Assembly: GCA_023406965.1 (NCBI GenBank)
Contig: JAEXTI010000542.1
Location: 1-13,105 of the forward strand
DNA length: 13,105 bases
Direction: 5' to 3'
From: Chloroflexota bacterium
GTDB lineage: Bacteria > Chloroflexota > Anaerolineae > Anaerolineales > Anaerolineaceae
How positions within the stretch are numbered: the first letter of the stretch is position 1; the number at the start of each line of letters is the position of its first letter. Positions 6,783 through 13,105 of the stretch are shown piece after piece. The notes below the pieces were generated by a model that saw nothing but the letters and a program-made list of their open reading frames with translations, made no database searches and was not told the DNA's origin. A program made the translations under genes and the position numbers.

Positions 6783-6817
6783 GAAATTCCTTCTCCTTCA
6801 GAAATGTTGCGGGGTCT

Positions 6818-6823
6818 ATTATA
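6818..6823 (-). promoter_or_regulatory. -10 element of aspS
   Basis: A consensus TATAAT on the minus strand lies about 35 nt before the aspS start, giving a predicted short leader with AAGGAG. The -35 region is poor, and the heptamer repeat block (6843-6874) begins right where it should lie. Confidence 0.5.
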
Positions 6824-6842
6824 TCGCGAAAAGAGGGAAAGA

Positions 6843-6874
6843 AGCTGTAAGCCGTCAGCCGTCAGCTATAAGCT
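6843..6874 (-). repeat. Heptamer repeat block A (GCTKAYR, minus strand)
   Basis: Read on the minus strand this is four tandem heptamers, gcttata, gctgacg, gctgacg and gcttaca, ending in a partial gct. All fit the consensus GCTKAYR. It lies between aspS and the kinase-like gene and runs into the latter's 3' end. The same consensus appears on the plus strand at 8012-8082. Confidence 0.85.
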
Positions 6875-7437
6875 TTCAGAAAAGACGCCCCAGGCAGGTT
6901 AGAGATAATAGTCAGAATTCGCGAAGCATTTTCTTCGATGGTATTTTCACCATTTAACTCGAGGTTGATTACCACTCCGGTTTGGAGAGTCTTCTCCAGT
7001 GTTAACTGGTGCAATTCCCAATAGCGAATCACGTCTGTTTTCCAGCGCTTATCTCTTTCAATGATGCGTCGTTGCCTTTCAAGCTCATCACAGGTCAAAA
7101 GAACCGTGAAATTTGATTCTGGGTATGGCACCATCGAGTCGATGATCACCAGGTGCCGCATCACCAGCCGTTTTTCGCCCCCCAGGGATATACGCCGAAA
7201 TACTTGAAAATCATACGTGGGGATGCTGAACGCGGTACCCGCCTCCTGGCCAAGCACCTCCTCCAGCAAATCCCAATCATAGTCCAGCATCTGCGGCGGG
7301 CTGTCGTATGAGCACAAGAAATAATCGCTCGGAACACGTACCGCGCGATGACTGCCAAACATCTCAACCAGACGGACTGCCAGCGTCGATTTTCCGCTTC
7401 CAGAGCCCCCGAAAATGCTAACGATGTATTTGTCCAT
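6862..7437 (-). CDS. Uridine-kinase-like P-loop NTPase, substrate unknown
   Basis: This 191-residue protein carries a clear Walker A motif, GGSGSGKST (10-18). It has further signatures of the uridine kinase/phosphoribulokinase superfamily: SDYF (37-40) in the place of the substrate-side Asp, a 'SPPQMLDYDWDLL' segment (46-58) like the 'D-x-P-x-A-x-D' region of uridine kinases, an IPTYDF strand (72-77), the hydrophobic LVIIDS (96-101), and a basic lid-like ERQRRIIERDKRWKT (120-134). Homology is distant, so it may phosphorylate a nucleoside or another small molecule. The ATG at 7437 lacks a Shine-Dalgarno and lies 8 nt from a TATGAT, suggesting a leaderless message. It diverges from dinB across 45 bp. 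The last codons (Ala-Tyr-Ser) and the TGA come from a heptamer repeat, so the native C terminus may have been replaced. Confidence 0.8.
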   Translation of the reverse strand: MDKYIVSIFGGSGSGKSTLAVRLVEMFGSHRAVRVPSDYFLCSYDSPPQMLDYDWDLLEEVLGQEAGTAFSIPTYDFQVFRRISLGGEKRLVMRHLVIIDSMVPYPESNFTVLLTCDELERQRRIIERDKRWKTDVIRYWELHQLTLEKTLQTGVVINLELNGENTIEENASRILTIISNLPGASFLKAYS

Positions 7438-7455
7438 TTGATAGAATCATATCAA
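7438..7455. promoter_or_regulatory. Inverted repeat and -10 in the divergent kinase/dinB promoter region
   Basis: TTGATA (7438-7443) and TATCAA (7450-7455) are exact complements with a 6-nt centre, directly against the kinase ATG. The minus strand reads TATGAT at 7446-7451, a -10 overlapping the palindrome. A repressor bound here could cover the kinase promoter and possibly that of dinB. No -35 is evident for either gene. Confidence 0.4.
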
Positions 7456-7482
7456 ACAACGGTTCGATAGGATGAGTCAAAC

Positions 7483-7983
7483 ATGAACAAACCAATGGTA
7501 GAGATGTTTCAATACAATGCCTGGGCCAACCATGAACTGTTCGAGGCCTGCCGGTCGCTCACAGAGGAGCAAATGGATGTCCATGTGCAAGGGATTTCAG
7601 GAACGGTGCGCGAGCTTCTGATGCACATTGCGGGTGGACAGCAAACGATGATCTTGCGCACCAAGGGTCGACAAAATGAAGGGGAGTTGAATCGATGGAG
7701 TACCTGGCCAGGAATAGAGCAGGTGATTGGAATAATGCACGAGACAAACCAGCATCTTCTCTCCATCGCTAAAAATATCAATGGAGAGGATGAGGTTGAT
7801 CTGGCATATCAGGGAAAAACCTACCGATATCCGAAGCAATTTTTTCTGGTTCACGCCCTGGAACATGGAGTTGAACACAGGACAGAAATAAAAATCGCGC
7901 TGGCTCAGATGGGAATTATGACGCCAGACCTAGATGGGTGGTCCTATTCGAAAGCTGAGAACTATGGAAAGGTCGTTTCGTAA
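7483..7983 (+). CDS. DinB/YfiT-fold family protein (putative metal-dependent hydrolase or thiol transferase)
   Basis: This 166-residue protein has the DinB four-helix-bundle pattern. The N-terminal YNAWANHELFEAC helix (11-23) is followed by ISGTVRELLMHIAGGQQ (38-54), then two later helices and LVHALEHGVEHRTEI (122-136). The three-histidine metal site is visible as His48, His128 and His132. Members bind a divalent metal; described ones include thiol-dependent transferases and damage-inducible proteins of unknown activity. The substrate cannot be told from sequence. A weak AGGATG precedes the ATG. It is the only plus-strand gene, diverges from the kinase-like gene and converges on the histidine kinase gene. 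Its base composition is more AT-rich than the flanking aspS and histidine kinase genes, which fits an accessory cassette. Confidence 0.88.
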   Translation: MNKPMVEMFQYNAWANHELFEACRSLTEEQMDVHVQGISGTVRELLMHIAGGQQTMILRTKGRQNEGELNRWSTWPGIEQVIGIMHETNQHLLSIAKNINGEDEVDLAYQGKTYRYPKQFFLVHALEHGVEHRTEIKIALAQMGIMTPDLDGWSYSKAENYGKVVS

Positions 7984-8011
7984 TTCGCAATCCTCAGGCA
8001 GAGCGCACTCT

Positions 8012-8082
8012 GGCTTACGGCTTACGGCTTACAGCCCATCTTAGGCTGATAGCTGATAGCTGACAGCTGACGGCTGATAGCC
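8012..8082 (+). repeat. Heptamer repeat block B (GCTKAYR, two arrays, plus strand)
   Basis: The first array (8012-8036) has three units: gcttacg, gcttacg, gcttaca. The second (8044-8082) has five: gctgata, gctgata, gctgaca, gctgacg, gctgata. All fit GCTKAYR. The array ends 3 nt before the TGA of the histidine kinase gene and follows the stop of dinB. The reverse complement of array 1 partly matches array 2, so an imperfect hairpin could form between the convergent genes. A 5-bp hairpin (CAGAG/CTCTG, 7999-8012) lies just before it. This accounts for nearly all of the 102-bp gap. Confidence 0.88.
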
Positions 8083-8085
8083 TCC

Positions 8086-9429
8086 TCACAGCTCCAGCGT
8101 AAACTCCGCCCCGCCCTCCGAGCGGTTCTTCGCCCGCAAATCTCCCCCGTGCGCCAGGGCCAGTTGCCGGGCAATGGCCAGCCCCAGCCCGCTGCCGCCT
8201 TCCTCGCGGCTGCGCGAGCGGTCCGCCCGGTAAAAGCGCTCAAAGATGTGCCCCAGCGCCTCGGGCGGAATCCCCGCGCCGTTGTCGGCTACGCGAACGA
8301 TGATCCAGCCTGCGGATCGCTCCACTTGCGCCCCCACCTGCCCGCCGGCGGGTGTGTGCCGCAACGCATTGCTGAACAGGTTGTTCAGAATTTGCTCAAT
8401 CCGCCGCGGGTCCACCTCTTTTTCGATCGCCTCCTGCGGCCCGGCATAGCTCAGCGCAATGCCTTTCCCGTCCGCCTCTGGCTTAAAGCGCTCCACCACC
8501 GTGCGCGTCAATTCGCCCAAGTCCACCTTGCGCTTTTCCAGGCGCAGCTCGCCCGCGTCTGCCAGCGCCAGCGTGCGCAAATCATCCACCAGCCGGATGA
8601 GCAGTTCGGTCTGATCCAGCACCGGCTGCAAGTTCTCCGCCGTCAGCGGGTAAACACCGTCCTGCAGCGCCTCCAAATGCGCCCGCTGCACCGCAATGGG
8701 CGTGCGCAGCTCGTGGGCAATGTCGGCGGTCATGGCTTGCCGGTTTTGTTCGGCCCGCTGCAGAGACTCCGCCATGCGATTGAACGAGCTTCCCAGGGTG
8801 GCCAGTTCATCTTTGCCCTTTGCCTCCACGCGCTGAGACAAATCCCCACCCGCCATGCGCGCAGCCGCGCGGGTCAACTGTCCCACCGGGCGCAGCAATT
8901 GCAACGAAAGCAGCAGGGCCAGCAAAACAGCCACCCCGCCGCCCACCGCAGCCGCCAGCAAGCTGGCGCGGGTCAGGCGTTGAATCAGCAAGCTGCTGGT
9001 CGAGCCGCCGCCCATGCCTCCCTCCACGCTCAGATAGCCGATCAGGTGGCCATCTTTGTCCTGCAAGCGCACCGAATCGCGCTTTTCCGCCTGGGTCAGG
9101 CTGCCCGCGGCACTGCCGCGGCTGTCCAGCGCTACCGCGCCGCCAGAATCTGCCACCCGCAGGCGTTGATTGCCCATCATGCCGCCCCCATTTCCCGCGC
9201 CGTGCCCGCCGCCTGCGCGCAGCAACGACTGCGCGCCTTCCCAACTGCCATTCGCCTGGTAATACGCCTCCAGCGAATTCGCCAGTTCGTCCACTCCCAC
9301 CATCGACCCGCGCAGCATGAACGAGCGCACCTCGTTGGCCGAAGTTTGCCCGCCAATGATCACCACGCTCAACGCGGTAACCGCCGCCACAAGCACAAAA
9401 GACAGCACCAACCGCATTCGCAAGGTCAT
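8086..9429 (-). CDS. Two-component sensor histidine kinase (BaeS/PhoR-like, HAMP-HisKA-HATPase)
   Basis: This 447-residue membrane sensor kinase phosphorylates the adjacent response regulator. The first transmembrane helix is at about 7-26, an extracytoplasmic sensor region at about 27-150, and the second helix at about 153-178. A HAMP linker follows (PVGQLTRAAARMAGGDLSQ region to about 230). The phospho-acceptor is His239 in ADIAHELRTP. The ATP-binding domain shows the N box around Asn349-Asn354, the G1 box DNGAGIP (382-388), the F box IFERFYRAD (395-403) and the G2 box GGSGLGLA (411-418). The sensor region holds a flexible Gly-rich segment with His and Met (GGGHGAGN...GGGMMG, about 73-86) that might bind a metal; this is speculative. 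AGGAGG lies 5 nt before the ATG and overlaps the stop of the regulator gene, so the two are translationally coupled. All catalytic boxes are intact. Confidence 0.95.
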   Translation of the reverse strand: MTLRMRLVLSFVLVAAVTALSVVIIGGQTSANEVRSFMLRGSMVGVDELANSLEAYYQANGSWEGAQSLLRAGGGHGAGNGGGMMGNQRLRVADSGGAVALDSRGSAAGSLTQAEKRDSVRLQDKDGHLIGYLSVEGGMGGGSTSSLLIQRLTRASLLAAAVGGGVAVLLALLLSLQLLRPVGQLTRAAARMAGGDLSQRVEAKGKDELATLGSSFNRMAESLQRAEQNRQAMTADIAHELRTPIAVQRAHLEALQDGVYPLTAENLQPVLDQTELLIRLVDDLRTLALADAGELRLEKRKVDLGELTRTVVERFKPEADGKGIALSYAGPQEAIEKEVDPRRIEQILNNLFSNALRHTPAGGQVGAQVERSAGWIIVRVADNGAGIPPEALGHIFERFYRADRSRSREEGGSGLGLAIARQLALAHGGDLRAKNRSEGGAEFTLEL

Positions 9430-9434
9430 GCCCG

Positions 9435-9440
9435 CCTCCT
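9435..9440 (-). promoter_or_regulatory. Ribosome binding site of the histidine kinase gene, overlapping the regulator's stop
   Basis: AGGAGG shares two bases with the TAG stop (9439-9441) of the response regulator gene and lies 5 nt before the kinase ATG. This overlap supports tight coupling of the pair's translation. Confidence 0.75.
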
Positions 9441-10122
9441 ATTCCGTTTTACGGAAACGATAGCCCACCCCAAAAACTGTTTCGATCCAGCGCGGTTCTT
9501 TGGGGTCGGTTTCCAGTTTGGCGCGCAAATTCTTAATATGGGCATCCACGGTGCGCTCATAGCCCTCATAGGCAGTTCCCTGGGCAGCCTCTAGCAGTTG
9601 CAGCCGCGTGAACACGCGCCCCGGCTGGGCCATCAAGGCCGCCAGCAGGTTAAACTCGGTGGGAGTCAGGTCGATCCCACGCCCCGCGTTCGTCACACTG
9701 TGCTCTTCCAGGTCCACTTCCAGGTCGCCTTCTTGCAGCTTGCGAGGTTGGGCGGGCGTGCGCCCCGAGCGGCGCAGCACCGCCCGCACCCTCGCCACCA
9801 ATTCGCGCGGCGAATAGGGCTTGGTGATGTAATCGTCCGCGCCCAACTCCAGGCCAATCAGGCGGTCGGTCTCTTCCACCCGCGCCGTCACCATGATGAT
9901 GGGCGTCTCGCCCTGCCGCCGGATCTCGCGGGCCACGTCCAGACCATCCATGCCGGGCAGGTTCAAATCCAAAAGCACTAAATCGGGCTTGCTCTGCTGG
10001 AACTGCGACAGCCCCGTGTCGCCGCGCGAGGCGGTCAGCACAGTGAAACCACCGTTTTGCAGGTACGACTGCGCCACGCGGGCCAGTTCGCTCTCGTCTT
10101 CAATTAACAATACGGTTGGCAT
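9439..10122 (-). CDS. OmpR/PhoB-family response regulator
   Basis: This 227-residue DNA-binding regulator is paired with the kinase downstream. The receiver domain (1-115) has acidic residues Glu8/Asp9, phospho-acceptor Asp52 (LLDLNLPGMDG), Thr79 (MVTA) and Lys101 (ITKPYSPREL). The C-terminal winged helix (about 130-227) contains LTPTEFNLLAAL, GRVFTRLQLL, the recognition helix ERTVDAHIKNLRAKLE, and the wing ending VFGVGYRF. The start at 10122 is chosen because GGAGG lies 4 nt upstream and the protein begins MPTVLLIEDE, the usual receiver start; the ATG at 10167 would add 15 atypical residues. The start lies inside the 3' end of mfd (19-nt overlap). The kinase gene follows after 9 nt. Its target genes cannot be read from this window. 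Confidence 0.95.
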   Translation of the reverse strand: MPTVLLIEDESELARVAQSYLQNGGFTVLTASRGDTGLSQFQQSKPDLVLLDLNLPGMDGLDVAREIRRQGETPIIMVTARVEETDRLIGLELGADDYITKPYSPRELVARVRAVLRRSGRTPAQPRKLQEGDLEVDLEEHSVTNAGRGIDLTPTEFNLLAALMAQPGRVFTRLQLLEAAQGTAYEGYERTVDAHIKNLRAKLETDPKEPRWIETVFGVGYRFRKTE

Positions 10123-13105
10123 GATTCCTCCAGGTCGGTCAGCAGGCGCATCAAACGCTCTTGCCAATCCGCGCCCCCTGCCATCCAGTAGGCATTCCGT
10201 CCGGTGCGCGCCCCTGCCACCGCCGGCAAATTCCGTTCAGTCATCCCTTCGGGCAAGGGCGGGAAGCGCAGTACCACCTGCTCGCCTTCCATTGCCACCG
10301 AAGCCAGCCCCACCTTCTGGGCATGCAGCTTGCCCCGCATCTGGTAGAACAGGTTCTGCACCGCCTCGGGCAGCACGCCGAAGCGATCCACAAATTCCTC
10401 GTGGAGTTGCTCCAGTTCCTGCGTATCTTCCATTCCCGCCAGCCGCCGGTAGAGCTTCAGACGCAAATTCTGATCGGGGATGTAATCCGCCGGAATACCG
10501 ATGCCCAGAGGCAAATCCACGCTCACCGGCAGTCCCAGCCCGCGCACTTCTGGTTCGTCTTCAGTAGGTTGGATTCCACCGGCCTGGCGCAACTGCCGCA
10601 CCGCCTGCGCCAACATGCGGGTATACAGGTGGAAGCCTACGGAGGCAATCACACCGTGCTGGCGCGTGCCCAGCATCTCCCCCGCCCCGCGCATTTCCAG
10701 GTCGCGCATGGCAATCGAATACCCCGCGCCCAACTGGGTGTTCTCGGCAATCACCTCCAGGCGCTCCAACCCTTCCACGGTGGTCGGGCGGCGCTTGTGC
10801 CGGAAGAAGTAAGCGTAAGCACGCTGCGCTCCGCGCCCCACCCGTCCGCGCAACTGGTACAGTTGGGCCAGGCCAAAGGTATCGCCACGATCCACAATCA
10901 GGGTGTTGGCGTTGGGAATATCCAGCCCAGACTCGATGATCGAGGTGCACAACAGCACATCGATCTCGCCTTTGGTGAACTGGGTCATCACCTGAGAAAG
11001 CTGGTCCTCGTGCATCTGCCCGTGGGCCACCCCCACCCGCGCCTCGGGCACCAGCTTGTTCAGGTGCTGCTCCATGCCGTGAATGGTCTGCACGCGGTTG
11101 TGCACAAAGAAGACCTGCCCCCCGCGCTCGATCTCGCGCAAAATGGCCTGCCGAACCAGCTTCTGTGAATAGGGCCCAATGTGTGTGATGACCGGCAGGC
11201 GCTCGGCGGGCGGCGTGCTGATCTGTGAAATATCCCGCACCCCGGTCAGCGCCATATACAGCGTGCGCGGAATGGGCGTAGCGGTCATGGTCAGCACGTC
11301 CACGGTGGTGCGCAGCTTCTTGAAGTGCTCTTTATGCGTCACCCCAAAGCGCTGCTCTTCGTCAATCACCACCAGGCCCAGGTCTTTGAACTGCACGTCT
11401 GGCTGCAACAGGCGGTGCGTGCCAATGATAATATCCACTCCGCCCGTCACCAGGCTCTTGACAATCCGATCCTGTTCGCGGGGGTTGCGGAAGCGTGAAA
11501 GCATCTCCACCGTCACCGGGAAAGCCGCCAGCCGCTGCCGGAAGGTTTCGTAATGCTGCTGGGCCAGCACGGTGGTGGGCACCAGCACCGCCACCTGCTT
11601 GCTGTCGTTCACCGCCTTGAAAGCCGCCCGCAGGGCCACTTCGGTCTTGCCATAGCCCACGTCACCGCACAGCAGACGGTCCATCGGGCGAATACGCTCC
11701 ATGTCGCGCTTCACAGCCTCGATGGCCTTCAACTGGTCTTCTGTCTCAATATACGGGAAGCTGGCTTCCAGGTCCTGCTGCCAGGCCGAATCTCCCTGGA
11801 AGGCGTGCCCCTGTGAAACCTGCCGTCTGGCGTAAAGATCCAGCAGTTCCTGCGCCACCTCCAACACCGAGTCGCGCACGCGCTGCTTGCCGTTGGCCCA
11901 CTCGTTCCCGCCCCGGCGGGTCAGTTGCGGCGGCTCTCCGCCCGGCCCCACGAAGCGGCTCAGGCGGTCGGCTTGATACACCGGTACAAAGATCTGATCG
12001 CTGGAGTCGTACTCCACGCACAGGTACTCGCGCTCGGCCCCGTCCAGCAAGCGCCGCATCAGGCCCACGTAGCGCCCAACGCCGTAATCGACATGCACCA
12101 CGTAATCCCCGGCACGCAGATCGGTGTACTCGGCTTCCGGCGGCGCCGCCACGCTGCGCGGGCGCAAGCGCGGTTGGGGCCGCTCCCAGCCGAAGATTTC
12201 GCTGTCGGTCAGCAGGTGCAGTTTTCCGCGCGCATCGGGCAGGCGCAGCACCCAACCCTCGCTGAGGGTGCCTTCGGTGAACACCGGCGAAGCCGCCGCA
12301 GAAAGCGAGCCCGCCTGCTCGGTCCACAGTTCGCGGATGCGAGCCGTCTGCCGTGAGACAATCTCAACTCGCTCGCCCGCATTCAACCCCAACGTGACAT
12401 ACTCCAGGAAGGACTTCATCCGCCCGCCATAGCGCGGCCCCGGCGAGAAGCACTCCGCCAACGGCACGTGTTCTCCGGCGGTCGAGCGGCCCAGCTCCAG
12501 CCAGGCCCGCCCGCTGAGCATATCTTGCAGCTCCGACCAGGGAATGTAAGGCACCGGGAAGTCGGCAGCCAGCGTGCCCTCGGCGATCGAGTCGGCACGC
12601 AGCTTTACCGCCTGCTCCTCGATCTCATTAGCCAGGGCGTGCATGTTTTCCAAGTCGTCCACCAGCACCAGCGCGTTCTGCGGTAGATAGTCCAGCAGGC
12701 TGGCGGGCATAGTGTGCGCCAGGGGCAGGTAAAACTCTTCCAGATCTTCGCCTTCCGGCGTCACCGCCGCGGCTTTGCCGGGCAGCACCTCGCGCGCCGG
12801 GGTGACCAGCAGGCTGTCCAGATTGCGCACGGTACGCTGCGTGGCCGGGTCGAAAGCGCGCAAAGTGTCGATTTCGTCGCCGAAGAACTCCATGCGCACC
12901 GGGTACGGCTCCGCCGCCGTCCACACGTCCATCAAACCGCCGCGCGTGGTGAACTGGCCCGGCTCGAGAACGGTGTCTGCGTGCTGATAACCCAGGTCGG
13001 CCCAGGCGCGCCGCAGCGTCTCGGGGGCAATCACCTGCCCCACCTTGATCGTGCGGCTGGACTTGAGGAAGTCCCTGCGCGGCAGGGTGCGCGTCATGAT
13101 CGCCC
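10104..13105 (-). CDS. mfd: Transcription-repair coupling factor Mfd, N terminus beyond window edge
   Basis: Mfd is an ATP-driven DNA translocase that removes stalled RNA polymerase and recruits UvrA. The frame is open to the right edge. The visible 999 residues start inside the UvrB-like module, so roughly 120-150 N-terminal residues are missing and the ATG at 13097 is internal. Counting from that Met, the landmarks are: UvrB-like GQFTTRGGLMDV (47-58) and FFGDEIDTLRAFD (71-83); the RNA polymerase-interacting domain DYVVHVDYGVGRYVGL (331-346); Walker A GDVGYGKT (478-485); the DEEQ box (579-582); TATP (605-608); motif VI QLRGRVGRG (748-756); the motif following it, MRDLEMRGAGEMLG (797-810); and the TRCF C-terminal domain (about 855-945). 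Motor motifs are intact. The stop overlaps the response regulator start by 19 nt, so the three genes are probably one operon. Confidence 0.97.
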   Translation of the reverse strand, partial: AIMTRTLPRRDFLKSSRTIKVGQVIAPETLRRAWADLGYQHADTVLEPGQFTTRGGLMDVWTAAEPYPVRMEFFGDEIDTLRAFDPATQRTVRNLDSLLVTPAREVLPGKAAAVTPEGEDLEEFYLPLAHTMPASLLDYLPQNALVLVDDLENMHALANEIEEQAVKLRADSIAEGTLAADFPVPYIPWSELQDMLSGRAWLELGRSTAGEHVPLAECFSPGPRYGGRMKSFLEYVTLGLNAGERVEIVSRQTARIRELWTEQAGSLSAAASPVFTEGTLSEGWVLRLPDARGKLHLLTDSEIFGWERPQPRLRPRSVAAPPEAEYTDLRAGDYVVHVDYGVGRYVGLMRRLLDGAEREYLCVEYDSSDQIFVPVYQADRLSRFVGPGGEPPQLTRRGGNEWANGKQRVRDSVLEVAQELLDLYARRQVSQGHAFQGDSAWQQDLEASFPYIETEDQLKAIEAVKRDMERIRPMDRLLCGDVGYGKTEVALRAAFKAVNDSKQVAVLVPTTVLAQQHYETFRQRLAAFPVTVEMLSRFRNPREQDRIVKSLVTGGVDIIIGTHRLLQPDVQFKDLGLVVIDEEQRFGVTHKEHFKKLRTTVDVLTMTATPIPRTLYMALTGVRDISQISTPPAERLPVITHIGPYSQKLVRQAILREIERGGQVFFVHNRVQTIHGMEQHLNKLVPEARVGVAHGQMHEDQLSQVMTQFTKGEIDVLLCTSIIESGLDIPNANTLIVDRGDTFGLAQLYQLRGRVGRGAQRAYAYFFRHKRRPTTVEGLERLEVIAENTQLGAGYSIAMRDLEMRGAGEMLGTRQHGVIASVGFHLYTRMLAQAVRQLRQAGGIQPTEDEPEVRGLGLPVSVDLPLGIGIPADYIPDQNLRLKLYRRLAGMEDTQELEQLHEEFVDRFGVLPEAVQNLFYQMRGKLHAQKVGLASVAMEGEQVVLRFPPLPEGMTERNLPAVAGARTGRNAYWMAGGADWQERLMRLLTDLEESCQPYC
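10127..10131 (-). promoter_or_regulatory. Ribosome binding site of the response regulator, inside mfd
   Basis: GGAGG lies 4 nt before the ATG at 10122 and within the mfd coding sequence. It decides the start of the regulator and allows re-initiation by ribosomes finishing mfd. Confidence 0.75.

Noticed and set aside
7999..8012. CAGAG/CTCTG hairpin as a dinB terminator
   Set aside because: The stem is only 5 bp and has no following T-tract.
6843..8082. Heptamer arrays as a CRISPR array
   Set aside because: Units are 7 nt, directly adjacent and without spacers, and no cas gene is present.
8149..9594. A 481-codon plus-strand frame opposite the histidine kinase and the 3' end of the regulator
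   Set aside because: It is antisense to genes with complete family motifs, and its product is a low-complexity Gln/Arg/Ala/His string with no recognisable domain. It results from high GC in the true frame.
10123..10167. Longer start of the response regulator at 10167
   Set aside because: It adds residues atypical of receiver domains and lies deeper in mfd. GGAGG supports 10122.
10161..11168. A 335-codon plus-strand frame opposite mfd
   Set aside because: The mfd frame carries all helicase motifs here. The antisense product is His/Leu/Gln-rich and has no family features.
13095..13097. ATG at 13097 as the real start of mfd
   Set aside because: The frame stays open to the edge, and the first residues match the interior of the UvrB-like module. 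A complete Mfd needs more N-terminal sequence.

Overview
The window looks like a bacterial chromosome segment, most likely from the Chloroflexota (Anaerolineae-like). The clues are an archaeal-type aspartyl-tRNA synthetase, a secreted protein with 'GHW...FGYP...VQYF' repeats of a kind common in that phylum, a Thr/Pro-linked lipoprotein, GC-rich housekeeping genes, and intergenic heptamer repeats. This placement is an inference; no rRNA or other definitive marker is present. All genes run on the minus strand except one dinB-like gene.

Reading from the right edge leftwards, which is the direction of transcription: mfd (transcription-repair coupling factor) enters truncated at its N terminus. 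It overlaps by 19 nt an OmpR-type response regulator, which is followed after 9 nt by its sensor histidine kinase, so these three look like one operon. A repeat-rich gap (7984-8085) separates the kinase gene from a small, AT-richer cassette. The cassette holds two divergent genes, a DinB/YfiT-fold protein (plus strand) and a uridine-kinase-like P-loop protein (minus strand), which share a 45-bp promoter region containing an inverted repeat. Degenerate heptamer arrays with consensus GCTKAYR lie on both sides of this cassette in opposite orientation.

Next come an archaeal-type aspS with its own promoter and a Rho-independent terminator, then a prs-mutM pair (PRPP synthetase; formamidopyrimidine-DNA glycosylase) from a separate promoter. 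After these are a membrane-anchored protein of unknown function, a 352-bp gap holding a perfect 23-bp-stem hairpin flanked by degenerate direct repeats, and a probable two-gene unit of a secreted two-repeat protein and a WD40-like lipoprotein that runs off the left edge.

Most genes are ordinary housekeeping genes: tRNA charging, nucleotide synthesis, base-excision repair and transcription-coupled repair. The less explained material is the repeat-flanked kinase/dinB cassette, the long palindrome, two apparently leaderless promoters, the synthetase's specificity-loop residues, and the coupling of a two-component system to mfd. I found no CRISPR array, complete insertion sequence, rRNA, tRNA or riboswitch, and no convincing new multi-gene system.
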